Shown here: positions 1-7,871 of the stretch, one piece after another | Position numbering within the stretch: position 1 is the stretch's first letter | How the letters are laid out: every line of letters begins with the position of its first letter | From: JBPOHE01 sp052035915 | GTDB taxonomy: Bacteria; Pseudomonadota; Gammaproteobacteria; Chromatiales; Chromatiaceae | DNA length: 36,563 nucleotides | Reading direction: 5' to 3' | Assembly: GCA_052035915.1 (NCBI GenBank) | Contig: JBPOHE010000044.1 | Coordinates: forward strand, 1-36,563 | Notes under the pieces: generated by a model | Database searches by the model: none | The model's input: the letters and a program-made list of their open reading frames with translations, nothing else | What the model was told of the DNA's origin: nothing | Position numbers and translations under genes: made by a program

Positions 1-944
1 GAAAAGGGCCGCTCGCGGACATTGCCGAGGTTGTAGTCCCACCACATGGTGTCGGGGTGGACGTTGCCGAGATTGTCGATGTTGGCGATGTTCTCCCCCG
101 AGGCATTGCCGCCCCAGCGCATCAGCCCAGCTTGCAACCGCGCCAGCTTGTCGGCGGGGAGGTGGCGTTGCGCCCACTGCAACAGGTAGACGCCGTCGGC
201 GTCGTTGTTGCCGGTGACGAATTCCTTGGGCACGCCACGGCGGATGCGGTCCCAGCAGGTATCGAACAGCAACTCCATGGCGGCGCGGGTAATGCGGTGC
301 TGGGCGTCGTCGCGGCGGTTGGTGTTGCCCCGCCCGGCGTAGTTGAGGTGGGAGAGGTAGAACTTGTCGATCCCTTCCGCATCGAGCAGGCGCAGTAGAT
401 CCGGCAGGTCGCGGGCATTGTCCCGGGTGAGGGTGAAGCGGAGGCCGACCTTGAGCCCGGCGTCCCGGCAGAGGCGGATGCCGTTGAGCGCCGCGTCGAA
501 GGCGCCGAGGCGGCGGCGGAAACGGTCGTGGGTCTCCCGCATCCCGTCCAGGCTGATGCCGACATAGTCGTAACCCACGTCCGCGATCCGCTCGGCCTGG
601 GCGGGGTCGATCAGGGTGCCGTTGGTGGAGAGGGCGACAAAGAACCCCATGGCCTTGGCCCGGGTGGAGATGTCGAAGATATCGGGGCGCATCAGCGGCT
701 CGCCGCCGGAGAGGATGAGGACCGGGACACGGAAGGCCTTGAGGTCGTCCATGACATCGAAAACCTCGGCCTGGCTCAACTCGCCGGCGAAGTCCTTGTC
801 CGCCGAGGTGGCGTAACAGTGTTTGCAGGTCAGGTTGCAGCGACGCACCAGATTCCAGATCACCACCGGACCGCTCGGGCGTCGGGGGGCGGATTGGGGT
901 TCCGGCTGGTCGAGATCGAGCAGGAGGCGGGTGAGACGGAACAT
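1..944 (-). CDS. nirJ: Heme d1 biosynthesis radical SAM protein NirJ (3' end cut by window edge)
   Basis: This is a radical SAM enzyme of heme d1 assembly, acting in the cytoplasm on didecarboxysiroheme made by the decarboxylase genes just upstream. The frame is open from the ATG at 944 to the window edge (314 codons). The N-terminus has the CxxxCxxC cluster motif at about residues 36-43 (RRCNLTCKHCY), followed by the SGGEPL motif of radical SAM proteins. A SPASM-type C-terminal cysteine region expected in NirJ lies beyond the edge and cannot be checked. The start is preceded by GGAG and lies 17 bases after the stop of the fused nirGH gene, consistent with one operon. Related radical SAM proteins such as AhbC or PqqE-like enzymes are less likely because of the nir neighbours. 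Confidence 0.93.
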   Translation of the reverse strand, partial: MFRLTRLLLDLDQPEPQSAPRRPSGPVVIWNLVRRCNLTCKHCYATSADKDFAGELSQAEVFDVMDDLKAFRVPVLILSGGEPLMRPDIFDISTRAKAMGFFVALSTNGTLIDPAQAERIADVGYDYVGISLDGMRETHDRFRRRLGAFDAALNGIRLCRDAGLKVGLRFTLTRDNARDLPDLLRLLDAEGIDKFYLSHLNYAGRGNTNRRDDAQHRITRAAMELLFDTCWDRIRRGVPKEFVTGNNDADGVYLLQWAQRHLPADKLARLQAGLMRWGGNASGENIANIDNLGNVHPDTMWWDYNLGNVRERPF

Positions 945-961
945 CCGGCGTTTCTCCGAGG

Positions 962-1948
962 CTAGGCCACCAGGCGCAGCCCTTCTTTCTTGAGGATGGC
1001 GGTGCTCATCAGCACCTCGTGAGCGCGGCAGGAATCGCCGAGCCGTGCTGCGATCTGCCGCAGCTTGGCGTCCACCTCCCGGCGGTCGGGACCATGGACC
1101 ATGGCGAAGAGGTTGTACGGCCAGAGGCCGGGGTAACGGGGACGCTGATAGCAATGGCTGACGCAATCCAGGGCACCGACCAGGCGGCCGCAACGTTCGA
1201 TCTCCGCATCCGGCAGATCCCAGACGCTCATGGCGTTGGCCCGCAGGCCCAGTCGGTAATGGTTGGGGATGACACCGAGGCGACGGATGCCGCCGCTGGC
1301 CAGCAGGCGTTGGAATCGGGTCATGACCTCCTTGGCGTCGAGACCGATCCGGCGGCCCACCTCGGCATAGGGTTCGGGCACCAGCGGCAGACCGCCCTGG
1401 GTGGCGGCGATCAGGGCCAGATCCCGGGCTTCCGGGAGAAAGACCGGGGCGGTCGGCGACTCGACCAGGGAGCTGGTGGTCACCCGACCCTCGGCGTCGA
1501 TCTCCAGCTTCAGCCCCAGATAGAACTCCTTCAACTTGGGGAAGCGCAGCACCGGCAAGCCGGTGTCTCGCTCGATCCCCTGGATGGCGGCCTCGACCTC
1601 CTCCTTGAGCCCGGCGGCGACCACGAACCACATATTCAGGGCATGATCGCGGCGGTAGTTGTGGGCGACGGCGGCCAAGGCATTGACCTGGGCCGCCACC
1701 TCCTCGAACCTGGCGACGGGGACGCTCATGGCGGCCAGGATCTGTTGGCCGCCCAGACGCTCGGCGTTGTACAAAGGCCCGAAACGGCTCAACCAACCGT
1801 CCCGGATCAGTGTCTCCAGACAGGCCAGGAGTCGCGCCTCATCCGTATCCAGTGCCGCCGCCGCTTGGGCGAAGGGTCGCTCGACCAGGGGAAAGCCGCC
1901 TTGCAGGCGATTGATCAGCTTCCGGGCCAGCGGGTCGAGCGCGCTCAA
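962..1948 (-). CDS. Fused two-domain siroheme decarboxylase subunit (NirG-NirH type)
   Basis: Two Lrp/AsnC-like siroheme decarboxylase domains are fused in one 328-residue chain. The first (about residues 1-155) has the NirD/NirG signature HNYRRDHALNMWFV. The second (about 165-328) has the NirL/NirH signature CYQRPRYPGLWPYNLFAM and ends ILKKEGLRL. These proteins decarboxylate siroheme to didecarboxysiroheme for heme d1. The proposed start is TTG at 1948, overlapping the stop of the upstream gene (TTGA); no ATG or GTG occurs between that junction and the first domain, and longer starts would be read through the upstream gene out of frame. In the usual order nirC-F-D-L-G-H-J this position corresponds to nirG plus nirH, hence the call. 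It could equally be named NirDL-type by domain order, since sequence alone does not separate the paralogue pairs. Confidence 0.85.
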   Translation of the reverse strand: MSALDPLARKLINRLQGGFPLVERPFAQAAAALDTDEARLLACLETLIRDGWLSRFGPLYNAERLGGQQILAAMSVPVARFEEVAAQVNALAAVAHNYRRDHALNMWFVVAAGLKEEVEAAIQGIERDTGLPVLRFPKLKEFYLGLKLEIDAEGRVTTSSLVESPTAPVFLPEARDLALIAATQGGLPLVPEPYAEVGRRIGLDAKEVMTRFQRLLASGGIRRLGVIPNHYRLGLRANAMSVWDLPDAEIERCGRLVGALDCVSHCYQRPRYPGLWPYNLFAMVHGPDRREVDAKLRQIAARLGDSCRAHEVLMSTAILKKEGLRLVA

Positions 1949-2529
1949 GACGCTGTCCGTCCGATTCCTGGGACCGGCAAGCGGATCGGGCGGCCTTCCC
2001 TGGGCAAGCCCGCCGGGGACAGATCGTAGCGAGCCCCTCGCTGTTTGAAGCGGCGGCGGCTGAAGAGCACCTCGTGGGGGATCGACCCCAGGTCGTAGAG
2101 ATTGAGCAACCGGGCGAGGCGGTCGAGCACCTCGTCGCGGTCGCGCCCATGGATCATGGTGAAGAGGTTGTAGGGCCAAAGGGGCGGGCGGCGGGGGCGA
2201 CGATAGCAGAGGGTGATGCCGGGAAAGGCGCCGAGGCGGTGCCCCAGTTCATCCACCTCGGTATCCGGGATATCCCAGACCACCATGGCGTTGGCCAGGT
2301 AGCCGAGTTCGTGATGGCGCACCACCACCCCCAGGCGGCGGACGATCCCACTGTCGAGCAGGCGTTGCAGACGACGCAACAGCTCCCCCTCCTCCATCCC
2401 CAGCTCGGCGGCGATGGCGGCGTAGGGTCGCGCGACCAGGGGCAAACCCTGCTGGATGGCCGACAAGAGCCCACGGTCGAGATCGTCGAGCGGCTCGCCA
2501 AGATCCGCCAAGGGAGGCAAGGTCACCAT
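1945..2529 (-). CDS. nirL: Siroheme decarboxylase subunit, NirL/NirH type
   Basis: Single AsnC-like siroheme decarboxylase domain of 194 residues, cytoplasmic, working with a NirD/NirG-type partner to remove acetate carboxyls from siroheme. It has an N-terminal helix-turn-helix fold region starting DDLDRGLLSAIQQGLPL, then VVWDIPD and the diagnostic CYRRPRRPPLWPYNLF, then VLFSRRRFKQRGARY. The ATG at 2529 overlaps the stop of the preceding gene (ATGGTGA, 7 bases shared), so translation is probably coupled. Its own stop overlaps the TTG start of the fused gene. The name nirL rests on position (second decarboxylase gene after nirF); by sequence it could also be called nirH. Confidence 0.86.
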   Translation of the reverse strand: MVTLPPLADLGEPLDDLDRGLLSAIQQGLPLVARPYAAIAAELGMEEGELLRRLQRLLDSGIVRRLGVVVRHHELGYLANAMVVWDIPDTEVDELGHRLGAFPGITLCYRRPRRPPLWPYNLFTMIHGRDRDEVLDRLARLLNLYDLGSIPHEVLFSRRRFKQRGARYDLSPAGLPREGRPIRLPVPGIGRTAS

Positions 2530-2990
2530 TTGAGCGTAAACCCCAGGTCGATGTGGTAATCCTCGATCATGGGCAGATCGAGCACCTCGAGACCGCTCAA
2601 ATGCTCGATTTCCTCGAGCACGGCGAGCAGTTGCGCCCGGCTGGCGGCGGTAGCGACGAACCAAAGATTCAGCCGGTGCTCGCGTTCGTAGTTGTGATTG
2701 ACCTCGGGAAAAGAACTGACCAGTTCCGCCACCTCGGCCAGTCGCTCCCTGGGGACCGCCATGGCGGCCAGGGTGCTGGCGCCAACCCGGTTGGGGGCGA
2801 GCACCGGGCCGACCCGGCTCACCATCCCTTCCGCCTGGAGCCGCTCAAGGGTCTCGATCACCCTCGTCTCGTCCGTGCCCAGACGTTGCGCCAGTTCGGC
2901 GAAGGGACGCGGGCTGAGCGGCAGATCGCGCTGAAAGTCGTTCAACAGACGCCGTTCCAGTTCCGAAAGGATGCGTGGGGGCTGGGTCAT
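2523..2990 (-). CDS. nirD: Siroheme decarboxylase subunit NirD
   Basis: A 155-residue AsnC-like siroheme decarboxylase subunit, the usual length for NirD. It shows LSELERRLLNDFQRD at the start of the winged-helix region, the conserved NYEREHRLNLWFVAT motif, and a C-terminal DYHIDLGFTLKW. The ATG at 2990 lies one base after the nirF stop (TGATATG); the open frame extends much further upstream, but that part is a shadow of nirF. The partner would be the NirL-type subunit encoded next. Assignment to nirD rather than nirG is by its place directly after nirF and the terminal HIDLGF motif. Confidence 0.88.
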   Translation of the reverse strand: MTQPPRILSELERRLLNDFQRDLPLSPRPFAELAQRLGTDETRVIETLERLQAEGMVSRVGPVLAPNRVGASTLAAMAVPRERLAEVAELVSSFPEVNHNYEREHRLNLWFVATAASRAQLLAVLEEIEHLSGLEVLDLPMIEDYHIDLGFTLKW

Positions 2991-2991
2991 A

Positions 2992-4179
2992 TCAAAAACC
3001 GATGCGATGGGCGCGGGCAGTGAAAAAGATGCCGCTCGGTTTCTCCGCCGGCAGGCTGGCTTTGAGCTCGAAGGTTTCGGTGTCGTAGACCAGGACCTTG
3101 TCCTCGTCCCGCACTGAGACCCAGACCTCCTCCCCGCGCGGCTCGAACTCCAGGTGCAACACCCCCTTGCCGGGGGTGAGCTTGCGCACCACCTGAAGGG
3201 ATTCGGCGTCGATGACCTGGATGCGGTCATTTTCGGGCAGGGCGAAATTTACCCAGATCTGTCGACCATCCGGTCGAGCCATGACGAACACCGGCTGCCC
3301 TTCCACCGGGATGCGACCGACCTGCTGCCAGCTCTGGGTGTCGATCACCAACACCTCATGCCGACCGACCCCAGGGATGAAGGCCCGGTTGCCGGCAACG
3401 GCCCAGCCTTCGAGGTGGGGCATCTTATAGACCGGGAGCTTGGTGTCGCCCGGGCCGTAGTCGGAAAGAATACGCTTGAGACCGGCCTCCGGGTGCCAGA
3501 GATCCAGCCGGGCGAGCCCGTCCTCGCCATAGAGCCCGGCCAGATAAAAGCGGCCGTCGGTGGTGATGAGGGCGTCATAGGGGTTGCGCCCGGTGTTGGT
3601 GAATTTGGTGAGCTTGGGCTGACGGGGATCGCGCAGATCGGCGATCCAGGTCTGGCCGGCATCCCAGAGGCTGAAGACGAAACGCTCGCCGGTGCCGTCT
3701 TCCAGGCCGATGACCTTGGATCGTTTCCCGGCTTCGTCTTCCGCCGGGATCTCGGCCAGGAGTTCGAGGCTGTCGGCGTCGAAGACCTTGACCCCGCCCG
3801 GTTCGTAATTGGCCACGGCCACCAGCCGCCCGCTCTGGGAGATGGCGCCGCCGATGCTGTTGCCCGCCTGCACCACCCGGGCGGCGATCTTGCGCTCCAG
3901 CAGATCGACCTTGGTCAGGCCACCGTCCCGCCCGAAGACGAAGGCGAAACGCTCGTCCCGGGAGAAAACCACCGAGGCATGGGACAGGTCACCCAGCCCC
4001 TCGACCTGTCCCAATATCGAGTTGTGGCTGGTCTCCACCACCTGGACCCGGCCGGCGCCGCGCTCGATGATGACCCCGAGATCGCCACTGCCGCGCGGAT
4101 CGGCCACGGCCAGCGTAGCCACCAGGGTCAGGGCGACCGCGGATAGACCGGACCAGAGTTTGGAATGAGGTGTCCCCAT
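2992..4179 (-). CDS. nirF: Heme d1 biosynthesis protein NirF, exported
   Basis: NirF is a beta-propeller protein in late heme d1 synthesis; in characterised relatives it acts as a periplasmic dihydro-heme d1 dehydrogenase. The 395-residue product starts at ATG 4179 with a signal peptide (hydrophobic LSAVALTLVATLAVA, cleavage likely after AVA before DPRG). No lipobox cysteine is seen, so it is probably soluble periplasmic rather than a lipoprotein. Repeated propeller-type blades run through the chain, for example VFDADSLELLAEIPAEDEAG and VIDAESLQVVRKLTPGKGV. The ATG overlaps the nirC stop by one base (TGATG). A TTG codon directly upstream at 4182 is a possible but less likely start. Confidence 0.93.
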   Translation of the reverse strand: MGTPHSKLWSGLSAVALTLVATLAVADPRGSGDLGVIIERGAGRVQVVETSHNSILGQVEGLGDLSHASVVFSRDERFAFVFGRDGGLTKVDLLERKIAARVVQAGNSIGGAISQSGRLVAVANYEPGGVKVFDADSLELLAEIPAEDEAGKRSKVIGLEDGTGERFVFSLWDAGQTWIADLRDPRQPKLTKFTNTGRNPYDALITTDGRFYLAGLYGEDGLARLDLWHPEAGLKRILSDYGPGDTKLPVYKMPHLEGWAVAGNRAFIPGVGRHEVLVIDTQSWQQVGRIPVEGQPVFVMARPDGRQIWVNFALPENDRIQVIDAESLQVVRKLTPGKGVLHLEFEPRGEEVWVSVRDEDKVLVYDTETFELKASLPAEKPSGIFFTARAHRIGF

Positions 4180-4523
4180 CAAGGCCTACTCGTTTCAGCG
4201 GGATAAGGGTTGAGAAGTTGTTGCACCAGCCAGGATACCTCGGCGTCCGTCATGAAGGGTTGCCAGGGCGGCATCGGGGTGCCGGGTCGGCCATGGCTGA
4301 TGGTGGCTTCGAGATATTGGGGCGGCTTGCCTGCCAGGGCCTCCGGCGTCAAAGGGGGTCCCAGCCCGCCGGCCCGGCGTAAGCCATGGCAGGAGCCGCA
4401 ATCCTGTTCCAGCATATAGAGGAGTTCGGCCTGGCGGAGGGGCGTGGGGATACCGGCCCAACACCAGGCCGGGAAGCTCAGCAACAACCACCCGGCCAGC
4501 TTCAAGAATGTTTTGTATCTCAT
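4179..4523 (-). CDS. nirC: Periplasmic c-type cytochrome NirC (cytochrome c55X type)
   Basis: A small (114 aa) exported monoheme cytochrome c. It has a signal peptide (MRYKTFLKLAGWLLLSFPAW), a heme site CGSCH at about residues 42-46, and a distal methionine candidate in GTPMPPWQPFM. In nir clusters NirC lies before nirF and can donate electrons to NirS or serve in heme d1 maturation. It is the first gene of the operon here, with an FNR/DNR-type box about 90 bases upstream. Its stop overlaps the nirF start. Other short class I cytochromes are possible by sequence alone, but the context makes NirC the natural call. Confidence 0.9.
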   Translation of the reverse strand: MRYKTFLKLAGWLLLSFPAWCWAGIPTPLRQAELLYMLEQDCGSCHGLRRAGGLGPPLTPEALAGKPPQYLEATISHGRPGTPMPPWQPFMTDAEVSWLVQQLLNPYPAETSRP

Positions 4524-4613
4524 GCACTTTTCCGGGTTCCGGCGAGGTGGATGAAGGTTGGTTCAGGCTACCCGACTGGGTTTTGATACTCCTGGTTGGA
4601 CCAAGACTTAACC

Positions 4614-4627
4614 TTGACCCATATCAA
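4614..4627 (-). promoter_or_regulatory. FNR/DNR/ANR-type binding site upstream of nirC
   Basis: The sequence TTGACCCATATCAA matches the FNR-family half-site arrangement TTGAT-N4-ATCAA with one mismatch. It is centred about 97 bases before the nirC ATG. A weak -10-like TATCAA lies at 4583-4588 on the minus strand, which would place the box near -41 to -45. This would make the d1 operon respond to low oxygen and/or nitric oxide. Which regulator binds is not visible here. Confidence 0.75.
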
Positions 4628-4693
4628 GAACGGCCGCCGGTTTGGCCACACCGACCGACTACCCAGCGGTGGATCTCCTTACCCCCGCCACCC

Positions 4694-6058
4694 TCAACCG
4701 ATCCAGAGGCTTTGGATATTCACGAACTCCCTGATCCCGGCCAGAGACAATTCCCGCCCATAGCCCGAGGCCTTGATACCGCCAAAGGGCAGCCGGGGGT
4801 CGCTCTTCACCATGGCGTTGACGAAGGCGCCGCCACAGGCGAGGCGACGGGCAAAGGCTTCGCCTCGCACCCGGTCTCCGGTCCAGACACTGCCGCCCAG
4901 ACCGAATCTGGAGTCATTGGCCACCCTGAGGGCCTCGACCTCATCCCGCACCCGGATCACCGCGGCGACCGGGCCGAACAACTCTTCCCCATAGGCCGGC
5001 ATCCCTGGCTGAACACGGTCGAGCAGGGTCGGGGCATAGAAATATCCGGGTCCAGGCAGGATCTCAGCACCGAGCACCAATTGCGCCCCCAGCTCGAGGC
5101 TGGTTTGCACCTGTCGATGCAACTGCTCCCGGAGATCGGCCCGGGCGAGGGGCGCCAGGCTGGTAGCCGGGTCCAGGGGATCGCCCGGCCTGAGGCGACG
5201 GATGGCCTCGGCAAAACGAAGAAGAAAGGCTTCGGCGATCGCCTCCACCACAATAAACCGCTTGGCGGCGATACAGCTCTGTCCGGCGTTGAGGAACCTG
5301 GCGTTGACCGCCGTCGTCACCGTCGTCTCCAGCTCCGCATCTTCCAGGACCACGAAGGGGTCCGAGCCACCGAGTTCGAGCACCGCCTTCTTCAGGTGCC
5401 GACCCGCCTCGGCGGCCACCAGCCGACCTACCTCCTCGCTGCCGGTGAGACTGACCGCCTGGATGCGGGGATCGCCGATCAGGGCCATGGCCTGGGAACC
5501 GCTGATCAAGAGCGTGGTGAAAACACCGGCTGGAAAACCGGCCTCGGCAAACAACTCCTGGAGACTCAGGGCGCATTCCGGCACATTGGCGGCATGCTTG
5601 AGCACCAGCGTGTTCCCGGCCGCCAAGGCGGGCACGGCGCAACGTATGACCTGCCAGAAGGGGAAGTTCCAGGGCATGATGGCCAGCAGGGTCCCCAGGG
5701 GCGGATAAGTCACCAGGCTTTTCCGCGCCTCCGTGGCTAGGGATTCATCCGCCAGAAAGGCAGCGGCCTGCTCGGCATAGTAATCGCAGACCCAGGCACA
5801 CTTGATCACCTCGGCCTCGGCCTCCCGCAACAGTTTCCCCATCTCCGCCGTCATCAGGGTCGCCACTTGGGTCTTGCGGTTGCGCAACACCTGCGCCAGG
5901 GATCGCAACAGCTCGGCCCGCGCCCCCAGGGGCGTGGCGGCCCAGGACGGAGTGACGGCGGCCACCGCGGCCAACGCCTTTTCGATGCGCTCCGTCTCCC
6001 AGGGCCTATAGGACTGACGCAGTTCACCCGTAGCCGGGTTGATCGAGTGCCACAACAT
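4694..6058 (-). CDS. NAD(P)-dependent succinate-semialdehyde dehydrogenase family protein
   Basis: Aldehyde dehydrogenase superfamily enzyme of 454 residues, the length typical of the short succinate-semialdehyde dehydrogenase (Sad/GabD-like) group. It would oxidise a semialdehyde to the acid with NAD(P)+ in the cytoplasm. Visible motifs are IMPWNFP at about 127-133 (cofactor-site asparagine), SLTGSEEVG at about 203, the general base Glu228 in LELGGSDPF, the nucleophile Cys262 in NAGQSCIAAKR, and ELFGPVAAVI. The start MLWHSINPATGE is standard for the family. It follows batD by 52 bases on the same strand. Substrate is not determined by sequence; succinate semialdehyde is the best guess. Confidence 0.88.
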   Translation of the reverse strand: MLWHSINPATGELRQSYRPWETERIEKALAAVAAVTPSWAATPLGARAELLRSLAQVLRNRKTQVATLMTAEMGKLLREAEAEVIKCAWVCDYYAEQAAAFLADESLATEARKSLVTYPPLGTLLAIMPWNFPFWQVIRCAVPALAAGNTLVLKHAANVPECALSLQELFAEAGFPAGVFTTLLISGSQAMALIGDPRIQAVSLTGSEEVGRLVAAEAGRHLKKAVLELGGSDPFVVLEDAELETTVTTAVNARFLNAGQSCIAAKRFIVVEAIAEAFLLRFAEAIRRLRPGDPLDPATSLAPLARADLREQLHRQVQTSLELGAQLVLGAEILPGPGYFYAPTLLDRVQPGMPAYGEELFGPVAAVIRVRDEVEALRVANDSRFGLGGSVWTGDRVRGEAFARRLACGGAFVNAMVKSDPRLPFGGIKASGYGRELSLAGIREFVNIQSLWIG

Positions 6059-6110
6059 GGAATGGACCTCCTGCTTGCTGTCGGAAACGCTGTCAAACGG
6101 AGCTGTAGCC

Positions 6111-7190
6111 CTATCGGGCGCCTTGGTGACGATCTGGTTGGGCTTTGGCCGGGGGCAACAGGTCGGCCAGATTCACCTGATTCCAGGGTAATGGGGTTGG
6201 GCTGTAGAGGGCGGCGTCCAGGGCCAACAGCCCAGTGTTCAGTGCCCCCTCGAACCGCCCGGCCAGTTGGGTGAGATTGACCGGGGCTTGGTCGACCCAA
6301 TTGAGACGGGCCCAATGCAACAAGGCCTCCCGGGCCGTCTTGGCCTCGCCCCGCTCATAGGCCAGGCGGACGGCCCGCACGGCCTGTTCCAGTTCGGTCT
6401 CGGGCGGTGGGATGGGGGCCGTCGCCACGGGGCCAGACACGGCTGGGGACGCCTTCCCGGGGCTGGGCGCCGAGCCCCGGCGCCGCCAACAGAAGGCCAG
6501 TGTCGCCATCCAACCCATGACCAGGACGGCCACCAGCCAGTCCGGGTGGCCGTTCCCCTGAACGGTCTGTTCCGGCTGGGGTGCCGTCGACGGCGGGTTG
6601 GTCCGGCTCTGGGTTGGCGGGACGACCGGCACAGGAGCCGGTGGGACAGTCTGGCCGGCGTAGGGCGGCAACCCCTGACCCGGGAAACTTCCCAGGCCCG
6701 AATAGGGGACGGGCGGGCTCGGCTGGGGTAGACCGAAGGAAGGTGCCTGCATTCCCGGCATCTCCCAGGGATTCGCCAGGCTGGGACCCGGGATGGGCGA
6801 CGACGCTGTCTGGACCGGCTCGGGGCCGGGCGATACCCGGATCGGCTGGGGTTGACTGTATTCCCCACCGATACCGAGGGCGGGCAGGGTCAGGTTACCA
6901 CTGCGTTTGGGTAGCAGGGACAAAGACAGACTGGTTCGTTGGGTCCGTACGCCGTTGATGACCGAGGTCTGGGTCGAAAGTCCACGATTGAGGATCTGAA
7001 AATCCTGCTGTAGCGGCGTCAGGTCCGGGGGACCGGCGCTGGCGCCCGTGCTCTCTATGGTCAATTCGAAGGGCTGCGATAGGGAGAGGGGTCCTGGTTG
7101 GAGATGTACCCTTACCTCGGCCCAGGAAAGACCCGGCAGGAGCGACCACAGAAGTGTCGCCAGGATGACTCGAACTCGCCTCATAATCAT
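6111..7190 (-). CDS. BatD-like protein, short and orphan
   Basis: Membrane protein of 359 residues with a signal peptide (ATLLWSLLPGLSWA) and an N-terminal BatD-like immunoglobulin-fold segment: VRVHLQPGPLSLSQPFELTI, then DFQILNRGLSTQTSVINGVR. After it come a long proline-rich linker (about residues 120-235), one transmembrane helix (DWLVAVLVMGWMATLAFCW) and a helical cytoplasmic tail (AVRLAYERGEAKTAREALLHWARLNW). BatD normally works with BatA/BatB (MxaC/VWA proteins) and a MoxR ATPase; none is nearby. It is shorter than typical BatD (about 550 aa) and seems to hold fewer beta domains. ATG 7190 is chosen because a signal peptide follows directly; the frame continues upstream without coding character. 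Confidence 0.75.
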   Translation of the reverse strand: MIMRRVRVILATLLWSLLPGLSWAEVRVHLQPGPLSLSQPFELTIESTGASAGPPDLTPLQQDFQILNRGLSTQTSVINGVRTQRTSLSLSLLPKRSGNLTLPALGIGGEYSQPQPIRVSPGPEPVQTASSPIPGPSLANPWEMPGMQAPSFGLPQPSPPVPYSGLGSFPGQGLPPYAGQTVPPAPVPVVPPTQSRTNPPSTAPQPEQTVQGNGHPDWLVAVLVMGWMATLAFCWRRRGSAPSPGKASPAVSGPVATAPIPPPETELEQAVRAVRLAYERGEAKTAREALLHWARLNWVDQAPVNLTQLAGRFEGALNTGLLALDAALYSPTPLPWNQVNLADLLPPAKAQPDRHQGAR

Positions 7191-7871
7191 TCCGTACCCG
7201 TATGACAGCTGGTAAAGATGGTTTCCGGCCACCCGGCCAGGATGGAGCGGACCTCCGCCGGGGTCCGAGTACCTTACCCCCAACCCGGATCGGGGCCAAG
7301 CCCGGGCTCCCGGAAGGCTGATCGTCAATCAAGGGGGAGCGGAACCCAGGATGGAAGGACAGGCGTTCCAGCGCAGAAAGTCGGCTTGCACCGCCAGGTT
7401 CTTTAGCTCCTGAGACAGGACAGGTGAAGAGGCTCCTGGCGGCGAAAACCGCCACGACTGGGCCGGGATGGGCCTGGCGGGGAAGATCAAACCGCGATCC
7501 CGGCAACCGTTCAGACAGGCTGGTTTCCCTCCGCCTATCGACGTATCTTTCAACGAGATATCTTTGGATCCCGCCGCTTGGCGAGGGTAGTATTGAGAAT
7601 GTTGCGGAAGTTGAACGACCGCCAGAGGAGCGGGCAGGTGGGTGGAATGCGGATCGGCCGCTGCCTCATGACCCGGATATCCCTTGGGTAGGGAGTCTTA
7701 TCGAGTGTAAGGGGGTATTGCCGAGTAGGCAGGATGCGGTATGGACATCACCAAGCCTCAGTCAGGGTATTTCCATCGGCCTGGTTACGCTCCCCTTGCC
7801 CGGCGGGCGACCTGGGCGCCTGAGCCGACAGGTTTTTCATCATTGCCACCGAACAAGGAGTGATCGCCGTC
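7191..7871. other. Intergenic region, no convincing gene
   Basis: About 680 bases between the divergent batD and histidine kinase genes. Several frames are open by chance because of high GC, including a 74-codon minus frame at 7329-7553 and a 40-codon plus frame at 7741-7863 that ends just before the kinase start; neither has a recognisable domain or a good ribosome site. A small 6-bp stem-loop (TGGCGG/CCGCCA) lies at 7437-7454. Divergent promoters must lie here but I cannot place them. Confidence 0.5.

Noticed and set aside
4508..5740. Long open frame of 410 codons on the plus strand opposite the dehydrogenase
   Set aside because: It is antisense to a well-conserved aldehyde dehydrogenase, has no family motif and arises from high GC third positions.
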